A DNA stretch of 9,053 nt from Comchoanobacter sp040266255. Its GTDB lineage: Bacteria > Pseudomonadota > Gammaproteobacteria > Comchoanobacterales > Comchoanobacteraceae. The stretch lies in assembly GCA_040266255.1 (NCBI GenBank), contig JBDQEV010000030.1, forward strand, positions 1-9,053, given 5' to 3'. Under the pieces are notes generated by a model that saw only the letters and a program-made list of their open reading frames with translations, was not told where the DNA came from and did no database searches. Shown here piece by piece: positions 1 through 6,032 of the stretch; the stretch's first letter is position 1; each line of letters opens with the position of its first letter. The translations under genes and the position numbers were made by a program.

Positions 1-20
1 ATAGTATTGTATATCTCTTT

Positions 21-2072
21 ATGAGTTTGCTGTGGATTTTTTCAAAAGTATTTCGTTTTATCTTTAGAGAAAAGCCAAAGAATTCATCTGATAATAATGC
101 CAAAAACGGTAAGTCTCTAGTCCTGGCAGATTCTCCAATCTTGCAAGTGGGTGATGTCGATAGTGTAGTAAATCTAATCCCATCGACTAGCTCAGATAAA
201 AAAGTGGTTTCAGCGCAGGGATCGGAAAAAAAATCAGCAGCTCCTCTTAATAATTTTAGAGGGCTTCTTTCGCAGAACCTAGAAAAACAGTTTTCGCATG
301 ATCCATTACTCTTAGATTTCTTGGCATGGGATAATAGCCATAACCAATATCAATGTGCAAAGTGCAATATAGGGCTCTGTAATGAGCAAGATATTGTGGA
401 TCATTTTAAGCATGTCTCTCATCCTTCCTATACATCTTTTGACTGTGTGGCTGACTTTAAGTCTAACCGTTTTACTTTGAGACATCATTTAAATACACTG
501 GAATTTTTAGACGATTATCCAAAGATGATATCAGGACTAGATGCGCAAAAACGTCGCTATGATCAAGAATATTTACAAAGGCGGCAGAACAGTATGTTTC
601 CTGGTTTTATTAAAGAGCTGAAGAAGATACAATCCACTATTAGTGCTGACAATGGTGTGAGGGCGGGTGCTGAATTGTTTAATCATTTGTATACTACAGG
701 GAGACTGCTTACCAAAACGCACCCAGAAGTGTACGGTGTACAAGCTATTGCATTTCCATCTATTCCAACCGCCTTTTTAAGTATATTACAACAGCTAGTT
801 GATCTTACCTACAGACCTTGCCCTAGAGATAATGACTATAAAGCGTATGGAACATCGGGCTATAAAAAAACTTTTGATCCTCTGCATATGAGGTGGAATA
901 GTTCTGGGGATAGAGGAAAGTCTGGTCCTAAGGTTATTAAGTCGACTACACGCGCGATGCAGAAAACATCGACAAACCTGGCATCTCCTTTCGGCACTAA
1001 TAATTTTATGGAGGGCCAATATAAGGTAGGACTTGCATTCGATGCAAGTAAATGTAGTATTGATGATCAGTATACTTGGTATAAGAATGGATTTACTGTT
1101 GAAAAGCCTTGGTATACCAAAAATCAATATGACTGGCCAAATTACAATCCCACAAGTTTTTTTGGTATTCAGGTAAATAATGTATTTTATGCTGCACATG
1201 GTGAATCAGCCCCTCAGCGTGAAATTTTGGCCCGCCCTTCACTTGAATCTGTAGTTGCTGTAATTGCGGAGGAAAATGGACTTAAAGACAGGGTATTAGC
1301 ATTGATTCAATGTCACCTTGTTAATATTTATAGAGTAAGGGAAGGTTTTCCAGTGATTGTAGTGATGCTAATGAATATGGGAACAAAGATTTATCATGAG
1401 TATGAACCTAAGCAAATTGCTGAAGATTTATTGCAGTTGCTCAAGCTGAAGTTATCTAAACAATCACTGTATAATTGGACCTCATGTATTCTATCAGTGG
1501 ACGAAGTAGATGAATTGCTACGGCAGGTATGGGTGATCAAGCTTCCTGACGAGGTATCTACAGAGCTTAATAGTATGATAGCGGCAGAACAGGATGGTTG
1601 TAAGCGCTCAGAGCTTTTAAGTTTTGCTGAGAGATTTTCAGACTCTTACGAAGACGTTGACGTTTTATCACAATGGGCACCCAAAGACTGTTTAAAGGTT
1701 TTATCTGATAAAAAAGGAGAATCAGTAGACGGCATCAAGCAGTACCTGCGTGATTTGTCAAACCGTTATTTATCTAAGGTCTCGATAAATGAAGTAGAGA
1801 AAAGTGCTCTAAAGGATAAGATTATGAAACAACCCTATAAGGGCTATAGTCCAGAGGATGTGGTCTCAGCGACAGCTATTTTAGGAGAAGATGTTATGGA
1901 TCTTATGATTCCTCAATTGCGTCCAAAAAAATTGGAAAAGCTTGAAGAAGATTGTGTAAGCAGGTTAAGTTTATTCAGCATAAACTATAGGTGGTCGACG
2001 GATACGTATAGAACGATTAAGAATGGGATCGCACGTCACCGTCACAAATTAAGTCACTGTACAGCACCTTGA
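21..2072 (+). CDS. Hypothetical 683-residue protein with one C2H2 (U1C/matrin-spaced) zinc finger
   Basis: I do not recognise the family, and the function is unknown. Residues 1-20 form a hydrophobic then basic stretch (LLWIFSKVFRFIF, then REKPK). This could be a membrane-associating or amphipathic helix, and there is no clear signal-peptide cleavage site. Residues 20-78 are polar, Ser/Lys/Asp-rich and probably disordered. Residues 112-134 form a zinc finger, C112-x2-C115-x12-H128-x5-H134, with another His at 131. Residues 353-376 are rich in Trp, Tyr and Pro. Residues 405-480 look like a folded, partly hydrophobic helical core. The C-terminal 200 residues are charged and helical, ending in a His/Arg/Cys-rich tail. 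The start is uncertain: there is no Shine-Dalgarno in the 20 bases before the ATG, and the frame stays open to the window edge, so the protein may be longer. The length of the open frame makes a real gene likely. Codon use does not look different from its neighbours by eye. Confidence 0.82.
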   Translation: MSLLWIFSKVFRFIFREKPKNSSDNNAKNGKSLVLADSPILQVGDVDSVVNLIPSTSSDKKVVSAQGSEKKSAAPLNNFRGLLSQNLEKQFSHDPLLLDFLAWDNSHNQYQCAKCNIGLCNEQDIVDHFKHVSHPSYTSFDCVADFKSNRFTLRHHLNTLEFLDDYPKMISGLDAQKRRYDQEYLQRRQNSMFPGFIKELKKIQSTISADNGVRAGAELFNHLYTTGRLLTKTHPEVYGVQAIAFPSIPTAFLSILQQLVDLTYRPCPRDNDYKAYGTSGYKKTFDPLHMRWNSSGDRGKSGPKVIKSTTRAMQKTSTNLASPFGTNNFMEGQYKVGLAFDASKCSIDDQYTWYKNGFTVEKPWYTKNQYDWPNYNPTSFFGIQVNNVFYAAHGESAPQREILARPSLESVVAVIAEENGLKDRVLALIQCHLVNIYRVREGFPVIVVMLMNMGTKIYHEYEPKQIAEDLLQLLKLKLSKQSLYNWTSCILSVDEVDELLRQVWVIKLPDEVSTELNSMIAAEQDGCKRSELLSFAERFSDSYEDVDVLSQWAPKDCLKVLSDKKGESVDGIKQYLRDLSNRYLSKVSINEVEKSALKDKIMKQPYKGYSPEDVVSATAILGEDVMDLMIPQLRPKKLEKLEEDCVSRLSLFSINYRWSTDTYRTIKNGIARHRHKLSHCTAP

Positions 2073-2172
2073 TAGGTGTGCCTATTATTTGGTCTTATAC
2101 TGGTCCAAGCGCAGCATGAAGACGCTTGGTGAGGTGAGCTAAAATAGGGCACAACATTTGTATCAAGGTGCT
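2063..2172. repeat. Rod-like imperfect inverted repeat of about 110 nt; possible structured RNA or small mobile-element remnant
   Basis: A perfect 12-base inverted repeat pairs AGCACCTTGATA (2063-2074) with TATCAAGGTGCT (2161-2172). Inside it a second helix pairs 2077-2086 (TGTGCCTATT) with 2143-2153, with one bulged G at 2147. A third perfect 7-bp stem pairs CCAAGCG (2105-2111) with CGCTTGG (2123-2129) around an 11-nt loop. The three helices nest collinearly. The left arm contains the last codons and the stop of the upstream gene. I see no match to the 4.5S, 6S, tmRNA or RNase P motifs I know, and no clear target-site duplication. It could be a 3' UTR structure, a small RNA, or a MITE-like remnant. 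Confidence 0.5.
2070..2090 (+). terminator. Possible weak terminator hairpin at the end of the zinc-finger gene
   Basis: TGATAGG (2070-2076) pairs with CCTATTA (2081-2087), including one G-U pair, around a TGTG loop, followed by TTT. The stem is AT-rich and the T-run is short, so it is a weak candidate. It is mutually exclusive with the longer-range pairing of 2063-2086 with 2143-2172. Confidence 0.25.
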
Positions 2173-2199
2173 CTAGAGATATCTATGCTTAGCATGGAT
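2171..2199. repeat. Chain of short overlapping palindromes
   Basis: CTCTAGAG (2171-2178), AGATATCT (2177-2184) and a 19-bp dyad (2181-2199, ATGCT-T-AGCAT extended by ATC/GAT with one T-G pair) follow one another. Another dyad, ATCAT-TG-ATGAT, lies at 2244-2255. Such dyads can be operators, but I recognise none. Apart from these, 2200-2335 holds nothing I can support: there is no ORF and no tRNA. Confidence 0.3.
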
Positions 2200-2355
2200 C
2201 TGGACGTGAAAAAAGTAACCTGGCGCTTGATTTATCTATTCTAATCATTGATGATACAGTGTCGTAAATCACGCTTAAAGCTATCTGCAATCTCTCAGAT
2301 GAGGTGCAAAATAATCAAAGAAAGTAGATTTTTCGTACTATTTGAAAAAAATAGC

Positions 2356-2384
2356 TTGTAACTCATTAATCTGTCATGTAGAAT
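2356..2384 (+). promoter_or_regulatory. Sigma70-type promoter for the rplM operon
   Basis: TTGTAA (2356-2361) and TAGAAT (2379-2384) are separated by exactly 17 bases. An A/T-rich tract just upstream (about 2324-2353) resembles an UP element, as expected for a ribosomal-protein promoter. Transcription would begin near 2390, giving a leader of about 37 nt that contains AAGG (2417-2420), 7 bases before the rplM ATG. Confidence 0.7.
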
Positions 2385-2427
2385 GGTCGCATTATGAAGA
2401 TCCCTAGATATTAAATAAGGTGTTTAA

Positions 2428-2874
2428 ATGGCAAACCTAAAAACATTTCATGCGAAAAAAGAAGACGCTGTACCTCGTTGGGTCATCGTCGATCTTAACA
2501 ACCAAGTACTTGGTCGTGCAGCTACTCAGATAGCTCGTACGTTGATCGGAAAAGATAATCCGATGTATACACCAGGTGTAGATTTAGCGCCACACATTGT
2601 TGTGATTAATGCTAAAGGAGTTGTTTGTACAAGTAAAAATAAAAAGTTTTATTGGCATACTGGCTACCCAGGTGGAATAAAGGAAGAATCAATTGAGTTC
2701 AGGTTGGAAAATAAGCCAGAGCAAGTAGTAATGAAAGCAGTGCAAAGAATGCTTCCTAAAAATAAGTTTGGGGCTAAGTTGCTTACAAAACTAAGAGTTT
2801 TTGAAGGTGCTGAGCATAGTCATGCTGCACAAAGTCCAGAAATTATGGTTCTAGAAGATAGTGAGAGAAAATAA
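2428..2874 (+). CDS. rplM: 50S ribosomal protein L13
   Basis: Early-assembling protein of the large ribosomal subunit that binds 23S rRNA. At 148 residues it is slightly longer than the E. coli protein (142), with two to three extra residues at the N-terminus and a short charged C-terminal extension (EDSERK). Family landmarks are LGRAAT (28-33), YTPGVD (47-52), HTGYPGGIK (77-85) and the signature region from about 101 to 130, including MLPKNKFG and EHSHAAQ. The start is supported by AAGG 7 bases upstream. The stop overlaps the rpsI start as TAATG, the usual rplM-rpsI pairing, which suggests translational coupling. In E. coli this operon is reported to be autoregulated through L13. The leader here is short, and I cannot see a specific L13-binding fold. 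Confidence 0.97.
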   Translation: MANLKTFHAKKEDAVPRWVIVDLNNQVLGRAATQIARTLIGKDNPMYTPGVDLAPHIVVINAKGVVCTSKNKKFYWHTGYPGGIKEESIEFRLENKPEQVVMKAVQRMLPKNKFGAKLLTKLRVFEGAEHSHAAQSPEIMVLEDSERK

Positions 2875-3362
2875 TGTCAGCTAAGAAGTCATCAAAGTCA
2901 GAAGCAAGTAGAGTGATTGCAGTCGGTCGCAGAAAAACATCTGTAGCAAGATTAGAGCTTGTCAAAGGTAAGGGAGTAGTAACTGTAAACAATCAAGATA
3001 TCAAAGACTATTTTGGTTCTACCACAGTTTATCCTGCCATCGCAGTCAGACCTGTCAATATTGTAGAAGCTGAGTCAAACTTTGATATTAAAGTTAATGT
3101 ATACGGTGGTGGTTTAAATGGCCAAGCAGATGCGATTAGTTTAGCATTGGCTAGAGCACTATGTAAGCATGAACTAGAGTTGTCTCCTGTTGCAGTAGCA
3201 ACTGAGGAAGACGCTGAAGGTGATGTATCTCCAAATGCACATTTGCCATGGAGAACAGCGCTGAAACGTTTGAAGCTGTTGACAAGAAATGCAAGAGTTG
3301 TTGAGCGTAAAAAGGTCGGATTTAGAAAAGCGCGTAAGAAAGAGCAGTTCTCTAAGCGTTAA
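2874..3362 (+). CDS. rpsI: 30S ribosomal protein S9 with an internal insertion
   Basis: Small-subunit protein of the 30S head whose C-terminal tail reaches the P-site tRNA. At 162 residues it is about 32 longer than E. coli S9 (130). The conserved parts are VGRRKTSVAR (17-26), YGGGLNGQADAI (77-88), VERKKVGFRKARKK (143-156) and the invariant C-terminal SKR. The extra length comes from about 8 residues at the N-terminus (Ser/Lys-rich) and about 23 residues inserted near 101-125, between the RAL helix and the TRNAR segment. The insertion contains an acidic run, EEDAEGD. The frame is intact on both sides, so this is not a frameshift artefact. GAGAG at 2863-2867 serves as Shine-Dalgarno. The ATG shares a base with the rplM stop, and the gene's own stop overlaps the sspA ATG. 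Confidence 0.96.
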   Translation: MSAKKSSKSEASRVIAVGRRKTSVARLELVKGKGVVTVNNQDIKDYFGSTTVYPAIAVRPVNIVEAESNFDIKVNVYGGGLNGQADAISLALARALCKHELELSPVAVATEEDAEGDVSPNAHLPWRTALKRLKLLTRNARVVERKKVGFRKARKKEQFSKR

Positions 3363-3976
3363 TGAATATGATATTATATACACATCCAGATTGTATTTAC
3401 AGTCACAGAGCGAGACTTGTTCTTTGTGAAAAGGCAGTCTCAGCTCAAATTAAGATTATAGATCCAAATAACCCACCAGAGGATTTTTTACAAATTAATC
3501 CTTATGGAACACTACCTACTTTAGTTGATAGGGATCTTGTCTTGAACCATTCTCAGATTATCATGGAGTATTTAGACGAGAGGTATCCACACCCGCCGTT
3601 ACTTCCTGTATATCCAATCTCAAAAGCAAAATCTAGATTGATGATGTATCGTATTGAGAAAGACTGGTATACAATCGTAGATAAATTAGAGAAAAGCCCT
3701 AAAGATGAAGAGGCAAAGAAGTCTATAAAGAGGTCTTTGTTGAAATTAGAGCCAATATTCTCTGAGATGGATTATTTTGTTAGTACAGAATTCTCATTAG
3801 TAGATTGTTCAATTGCACCAGTTCTATGGAGGTTATCAAAGTATGATATTGAAATTCCTAAAGAAGCTACTTCGATTCAAAGCTATTGTAAACGTGTTTT
3901 CTCTAGAAACTCATTCCAAGCAAGTCTCACAGACCAAGAGTGCGCAATCCGCGACGACTTTGACGAAATCAACTAA
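3362..3976 (+). CDS. sspA: Stringent starvation protein A (GST-fold RNA polymerase-associated protein)
   Basis: SspA binds RNA polymerase holoenzyme and alters transcription in stationary phase and stress. It has a glutathione-S-transferase fold but no known transferase activity. At 204 residues it is close to E. coli SspA (about 212). The N-terminal thioredoxin-like domain (about 1-80) has IYSHRARLVL (12-21), LPTLVDRDL (51-59) and IIMEYLDERYPHPPLLPVYP (66-85). The last contains the PHP surface patch (76-78) that is important in E. coli. The helical C-terminal domain has RIEKDWYT (97-104), EFSLVDCSIAPVLWRL (143-158) and SFQASLT (184-190). The ATG overlaps the rpsI stop (TAATG). A second in-frame ATG at 3368 is also possible, and neither has a strong Shine-Dalgarno, so coupling to rpsI translation is likely. 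Confidence 0.95.
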   Translation: MNMILYTHPDCIYSHRARLVLCEKAVSAQIKIIDPNNPPEDFLQINPYGTLPTLVDRDLVLNHSQIIMEYLDERYPHPPLLPVYPISKAKSRLMMYRIEKDWYTIVDKLEKSPKDEEAKKSIKRSLLKLEPIFSEMDYFVSTEFSLVDCSIAPVLWRLSKYDIEIPKEATSIQSYCKRVFSRNSFQASLTDQECAIRDDFDEIN

Positions 3977-4349
3977 GCCATATTTTTTAGAAGCACTGTA
4001 TAAGTGTATTTCTGATAGTCAATTAACGCCATTAATTGTAGCTAGAACTGACATATTAGGTGTTAAAGTCCCTTTGGGTTATGATCATGATGGTATTATC
4101 GTATTTGATGTTGCCCATGATGCAGTGGAAAATTTAGAGATCAATGATCGTTACGTTAGCTTTGAGGCAATTTTTGACAATAAGCCTTTTAATATTTATC
4201 TTCCGATGCATTCTATCTTAGCGATTCGTTGTGCAGAAGAAGCTGTATATATTGATTTTGCGGAAGAGTCAGTAGATAATAACGTGGGTAGTAGTGATGA
4301 GGGTGAAGGTTCATCTACGCGCTCAAAACCAAATCTGCGTGTTTTATAA
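3960..4349 (+). CDS. sspB: ClpXP protease specificity-enhancing factor SspB
   Basis: SspB is an adaptor that binds ssrA-tagged peptides released from stalled ribosomes and tethers them to ClpX for degradation. The proposed product is 129 residues. It matches the SspB fold at PYFLEALYK, QLTPLIV, GVKVPLGYDHDGIIVFDVA (a core strand region), AVENLEI, and the LPMHSILAI segment. A flexible acidic/Ser tail (about 101-124) ends in NLRVL, corresponding to the ClpX-binding C-terminal peptide of E. coli SspB (LRVVK). The start is inferred: no ATG lies near the expected N-terminus, and the TTG at 3960 gives a start six residues before the conserved PYFL. It has no good Shine-Dalgarno and overlaps the end of sspA by 17 bases. 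A GTG at 3894 is the alternative. An ATG at 3813 would overlap sspA by more than 160 bases and is unlikely. Confidence 0.9.
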   Translation: MTKSTKPYFLEALYKCISDSQLTPLIVARTDILGVKVPLGYDHDGIIVFDVAHDAVENLEINDRYVSFEAIFDNKPFNIYLPMHSILAIRCAEEAVYIDFAEESVDNNVGSSDEGEGSSTRSKPNLRVL

Positions 4350-4351
4350 TT

Positions 4352-4355
4352 GGAG
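4352..4355 (+). promoter_or_regulatory. Shine-Dalgarno that decides the lemA start
   Basis: GGAG lies 6 bases before the ATG at 4362. This selects that ATG over the in-frame TTG at 4350, which directly follows the sspB stop. Confidence 0.75.
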
Positions 4356-4361
4356 TTCAGT

Positions 4362-4934
4362 ATGGAAAGTTATTTTGTATTAGGGGCTATTATTGCTTCC
4401 GTATATCTGATTTATTTATATAATCGTCTAGTTGCTTTGCGTGAAGCAGCGAGAAATGACTTTAGACAGATAGACATCCAGCTTGATCGTCGTTTTAAAG
4501 TTTTTGAACAACTGATTTCAGCTGTAAATAAGATCATGGATTATGAGCAGACAGTTCTTAAAGATGTTGTAGCATTGAGGTCACAAGCTCAGTTGGCTAA
4601 AGAAACTGGTAATGAAGGTGACAGGATTGCTGCAGAAAATGCAATCAGTAAAATTGTGTCCTCTGGTTTGAAAGTATCTTTCGAAGCCTATCCAGAGCTT
4701 AAGGCAAATAAAAATATGATGCAATTCCAAGAAGAGATTGTTCATACGGAAAATAAGCTTTCTTTTGCAAAGCAGGCTTATAATGACCGATGCGAATCCT
4801 TCAATGCTTTTGTCATCAGCTTCCCAGTTAATCTCATTAAACCATTATTTGGTAGTTCATTTGATACCTTAATCTACTGGCAGATGTCTTCTGAAGATGC
4901 TGCAGAAAAAGAAAGTTATTCTGCAAAGTTTTAA
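4362..4934 (+). CDS. lemA: LemA family membrane protein
   Basis: Single-pass membrane protein of the LemA family, about 190 residues, which is the usual length. One N-terminal membrane helix (about 4-20, FVLGAIIASVYLIYLY) is followed by a long helical domain expected outside the cytoplasm or facing the periplasm. Family landmarks are LDRRFKVFEQLI (41-52), YPELKAN (110-116), FQEEIVHTENKLSFAKQAYN (122-141) and FPVNLIKPLFG (154-164). The biochemical role of LemA is not firmly known. LemA genes often sit beside M48 peptidases, as here, which suggests they act together in envelope protein quality control. That role is an inference. The gene begins 12 bp after sspB and ends 3 bp before the protease gene, so it looks like a member of the ribosomal-protein/ssp operon. 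Confidence 0.93.
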   Translation: MESYFVLGAIIASVYLIYLYNRLVALREAARNDFRQIDIQLDRRFKVFEQLISAVNKIMDYEQTVLKDVVALRSQAQLAKETGNEGDRIAAENAISKIVSSGLKVSFEAYPELKANKNMMQFQEEIVHTENKLSFAKQAYNDRCESFNAFVISFPVNLIKPLFGSSFDTLIYWQMSSEDAAEKESYSAKF

Positions 4935-4937
4935 GCA

Positions 4938-5948
4938 ATGGTGTCTAATTGGCGAGAGATAGCAAAATCTAACCAAAAAAAAACATTTGCGGTTATCTTA
5001 TCATTTGTAAGTGTTTATTTGGTACTTGGTGCTTTGGTTGTTTTGGTGCTTTATCCACGAACTTACTCTATTGAAGATATCCCTAGTATTTTACTTAAAG
5101 AAGAGTCGCAGTTTATTTTGTCAATATTTCTAGCCTTTTCTGGTATTGCTGTTTTACTGTCAGTTTTCTTTGGTGCAAAGTTTTCACTATCCGGTACAGA
5201 TGCTATACGTGTGACGGCGGAAACAAGTGATCCGGAAATGAGGCGGCTGTATCATGTTATAGAAGAGATGAAGGTTTCTTCGAGTTTGAGATTTATGCCA
5301 AAGATTTATATGATTAATGCACCTTATATGAATGCATTTGCTTCTGGGTGGAATGAAAAAAGCTCAATAGTTGCTATTACTAAGCCACTATTGCAGGCGC
5401 TCAATCGAGAGGAGTTGCAGGCAGTTATGGCGCATGAACTTGCGCATATAAAAAATAAAGACACCCAAGTGATGACAATTGTATCTGTATTGTCTGCTAT
5501 ATCTATTTTGGTCATTGATACGATGTTCAGAGGTGCATTATATGGTAGTGGCAGAAGAGGTAGGAGCCGTAACCAGCGTACTGGAGGTATATTGCTGATT
5601 ATTGTCATGGTGCTTAGAATCGTTTTGCCAATTTTAACTGCATTTTTAGTGATGTATGTTAGTCGAAGCAGGGAAATGCTAGCAGATGCTGGCAGTACGC
5701 AAATGACTAGAAATCCAGAAGCGTTAGCGAGAGCGCTATTGAAGATACATACGTATCATCAGTCAGCAAATACTAAAGATGCATATGCTCAAACAGAAAA
5801 CAATAGTATGCGTTCATTGGCTTATATGTATGATCCAAATTCATTAAAGAAGGTTGATCGATGGGATGTAAATGCATACTTTGCAACCCATCCAACAATA
5901 CAAGAGCGTTTACAGGCGCTTGGAATGCAGCACTTACTTGTAGAGTAG
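4938..5948 (+). CDS. htpX: HtpX-like M48 family membrane zinc metalloprotease
   Basis: Integral inner-membrane protease predicted to cleave misfolded or damaged membrane proteins, the role known for E. coli HtpX. At 336 residues it is longer than E. coli HtpX (about 293). There are predicted membrane helices near 18-38, 59-80, 180-197 and 216-240. The catalytic zinc site is H166-E167-L168-A169-H170, with E246 in SRSREMLADAG as the likely third ligand. NAPYMNAFASG (127-137) and ATHPTIQERLQAL (316-328) are typical of the family. A basic, Gly/Arg-rich loop (204-217) separates helices 3 and 4. The start is the ATG 3 bases after lemA. Its Shine-Dalgarno is poor, so coupling to lemA is likely. The neighbouring lemA supports a LemA-M48 pair. 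It could be named simply M48 peptidase, since it is not the closest possible match to canonical HtpX. Confidence 0.9.
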   Translation: MVSNWREIAKSNQKKTFAVILSFVSVYLVLGALVVLVLYPRTYSIEDIPSILLKEESQFILSIFLAFSGIAVLLSVFFGAKFSLSGTDAIRVTAETSDPEMRRLYHVIEEMKVSSSLRFMPKIYMINAPYMNAFASGWNEKSSIVAITKPLLQALNREELQAVMAHELAHIKNKDTQVMTIVSVLSAISILVIDTMFRGALYGSGRRGRSRNQRTGGILLIIVMVLRIVLPILTAFLVMYVSRSREMLADAGSTQMTRNPEALARALLKIHTYHQSANTKDAYAQTENNSMRSLAYMYDPNSLKKVDRWDVNAYFATHPTIQERLQALGMQHLLVE

Positions 5949-5978
5949 ATGATAAATCAATAATTGGTCGGATCATAT

Positions 5979-6007
5979 TTGAATTATTGCTTTAAACTCT
6001 GTAGATT
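5979..6007 (+). promoter_or_regulatory. Possible promoter for rdgC-tyrS
   Basis: TTGAAT (5979-5984) and TAGATT (6002-6007) are separated by 17 bases in the 84-bp gap before rdgC. Transcription would begin near 6014, giving a very short leader. The -10 element lies partly in the loop of the hairpin described separately. Confidence 0.4.
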
Positions 6008-6021
6008 ATAAACAGAGTTTT
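5994..6021 (+). terminator. Hairpin between htpX and rdgC; possible terminator or attenuator
   Basis: AAACTCTGT (5994-6002) pairs perfectly with ACAGAGTTT (6012-6020) around a 9-nt loop, and one more T follows. The stem has four G-C pairs out of nine. The run of Ts is short and belongs mostly to the stem, so termination efficiency is doubtful. The hairpin ends directly beside the rdgC Shine-Dalgarno AGGAG (6022-6026), so it could also affect translation of rdgC on a read-through transcript. Confidence 0.4.
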
Positions 6022-6032
6022 AGGAGATTCGT

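Noticed and set aside
795..1199. Minus-strand open frame of 134 codons inside the zinc-finger gene
   Set aside because: Its translation is Ile/Cys/Arg-rich with no recognisable domain, it has no ribosome binding site, and it lies fully under a longer frame.
2065..2078. Small hairpin CACCT-TGAT-AGGTG as a terminator
   Set aside because: It is only 5 bp with no following T-run, and it competes with the better pairings at 2070-2087 and 2063-2172.
2063..2172. Known housekeeping RNA (4.5S, 6S, tmRNA or RNase P) in the rod-like structure
   Set aside because: The length and rod shape recall 4.5S RNA, but its conserved GGAAGGAAGCAGC-type apical sequence is absent. I also see no RNase P, tmRNA or 6S motifs.
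3174..3383. Minus-strand open frame opposite rpsI
   Set aside because: Shadow of rpsI with no domain or ribosome binding site.
3813..3959. Upstream extension of sspB to an ATG at 3813
   Set aside because: The added 49 residues overlap sspA by more than 160 bases and match nothing in SspB. They are the sspA sequence read in another frame.
4350..4361. TTG start for lemA directly after the sspB stop
   Set aside because: The ATG at 4362 has a good Shine-Dalgarno at 6 bases and gives the usual LemA N-terminus. The TTG would put its own ribosome binding site into the coding sequence.
5324..5976. Two minus-strand open frames (5324-5608, 5773-5976) opposite htpX
   Set aside because: Both are shadows of the protease gene, with no family resemblance.
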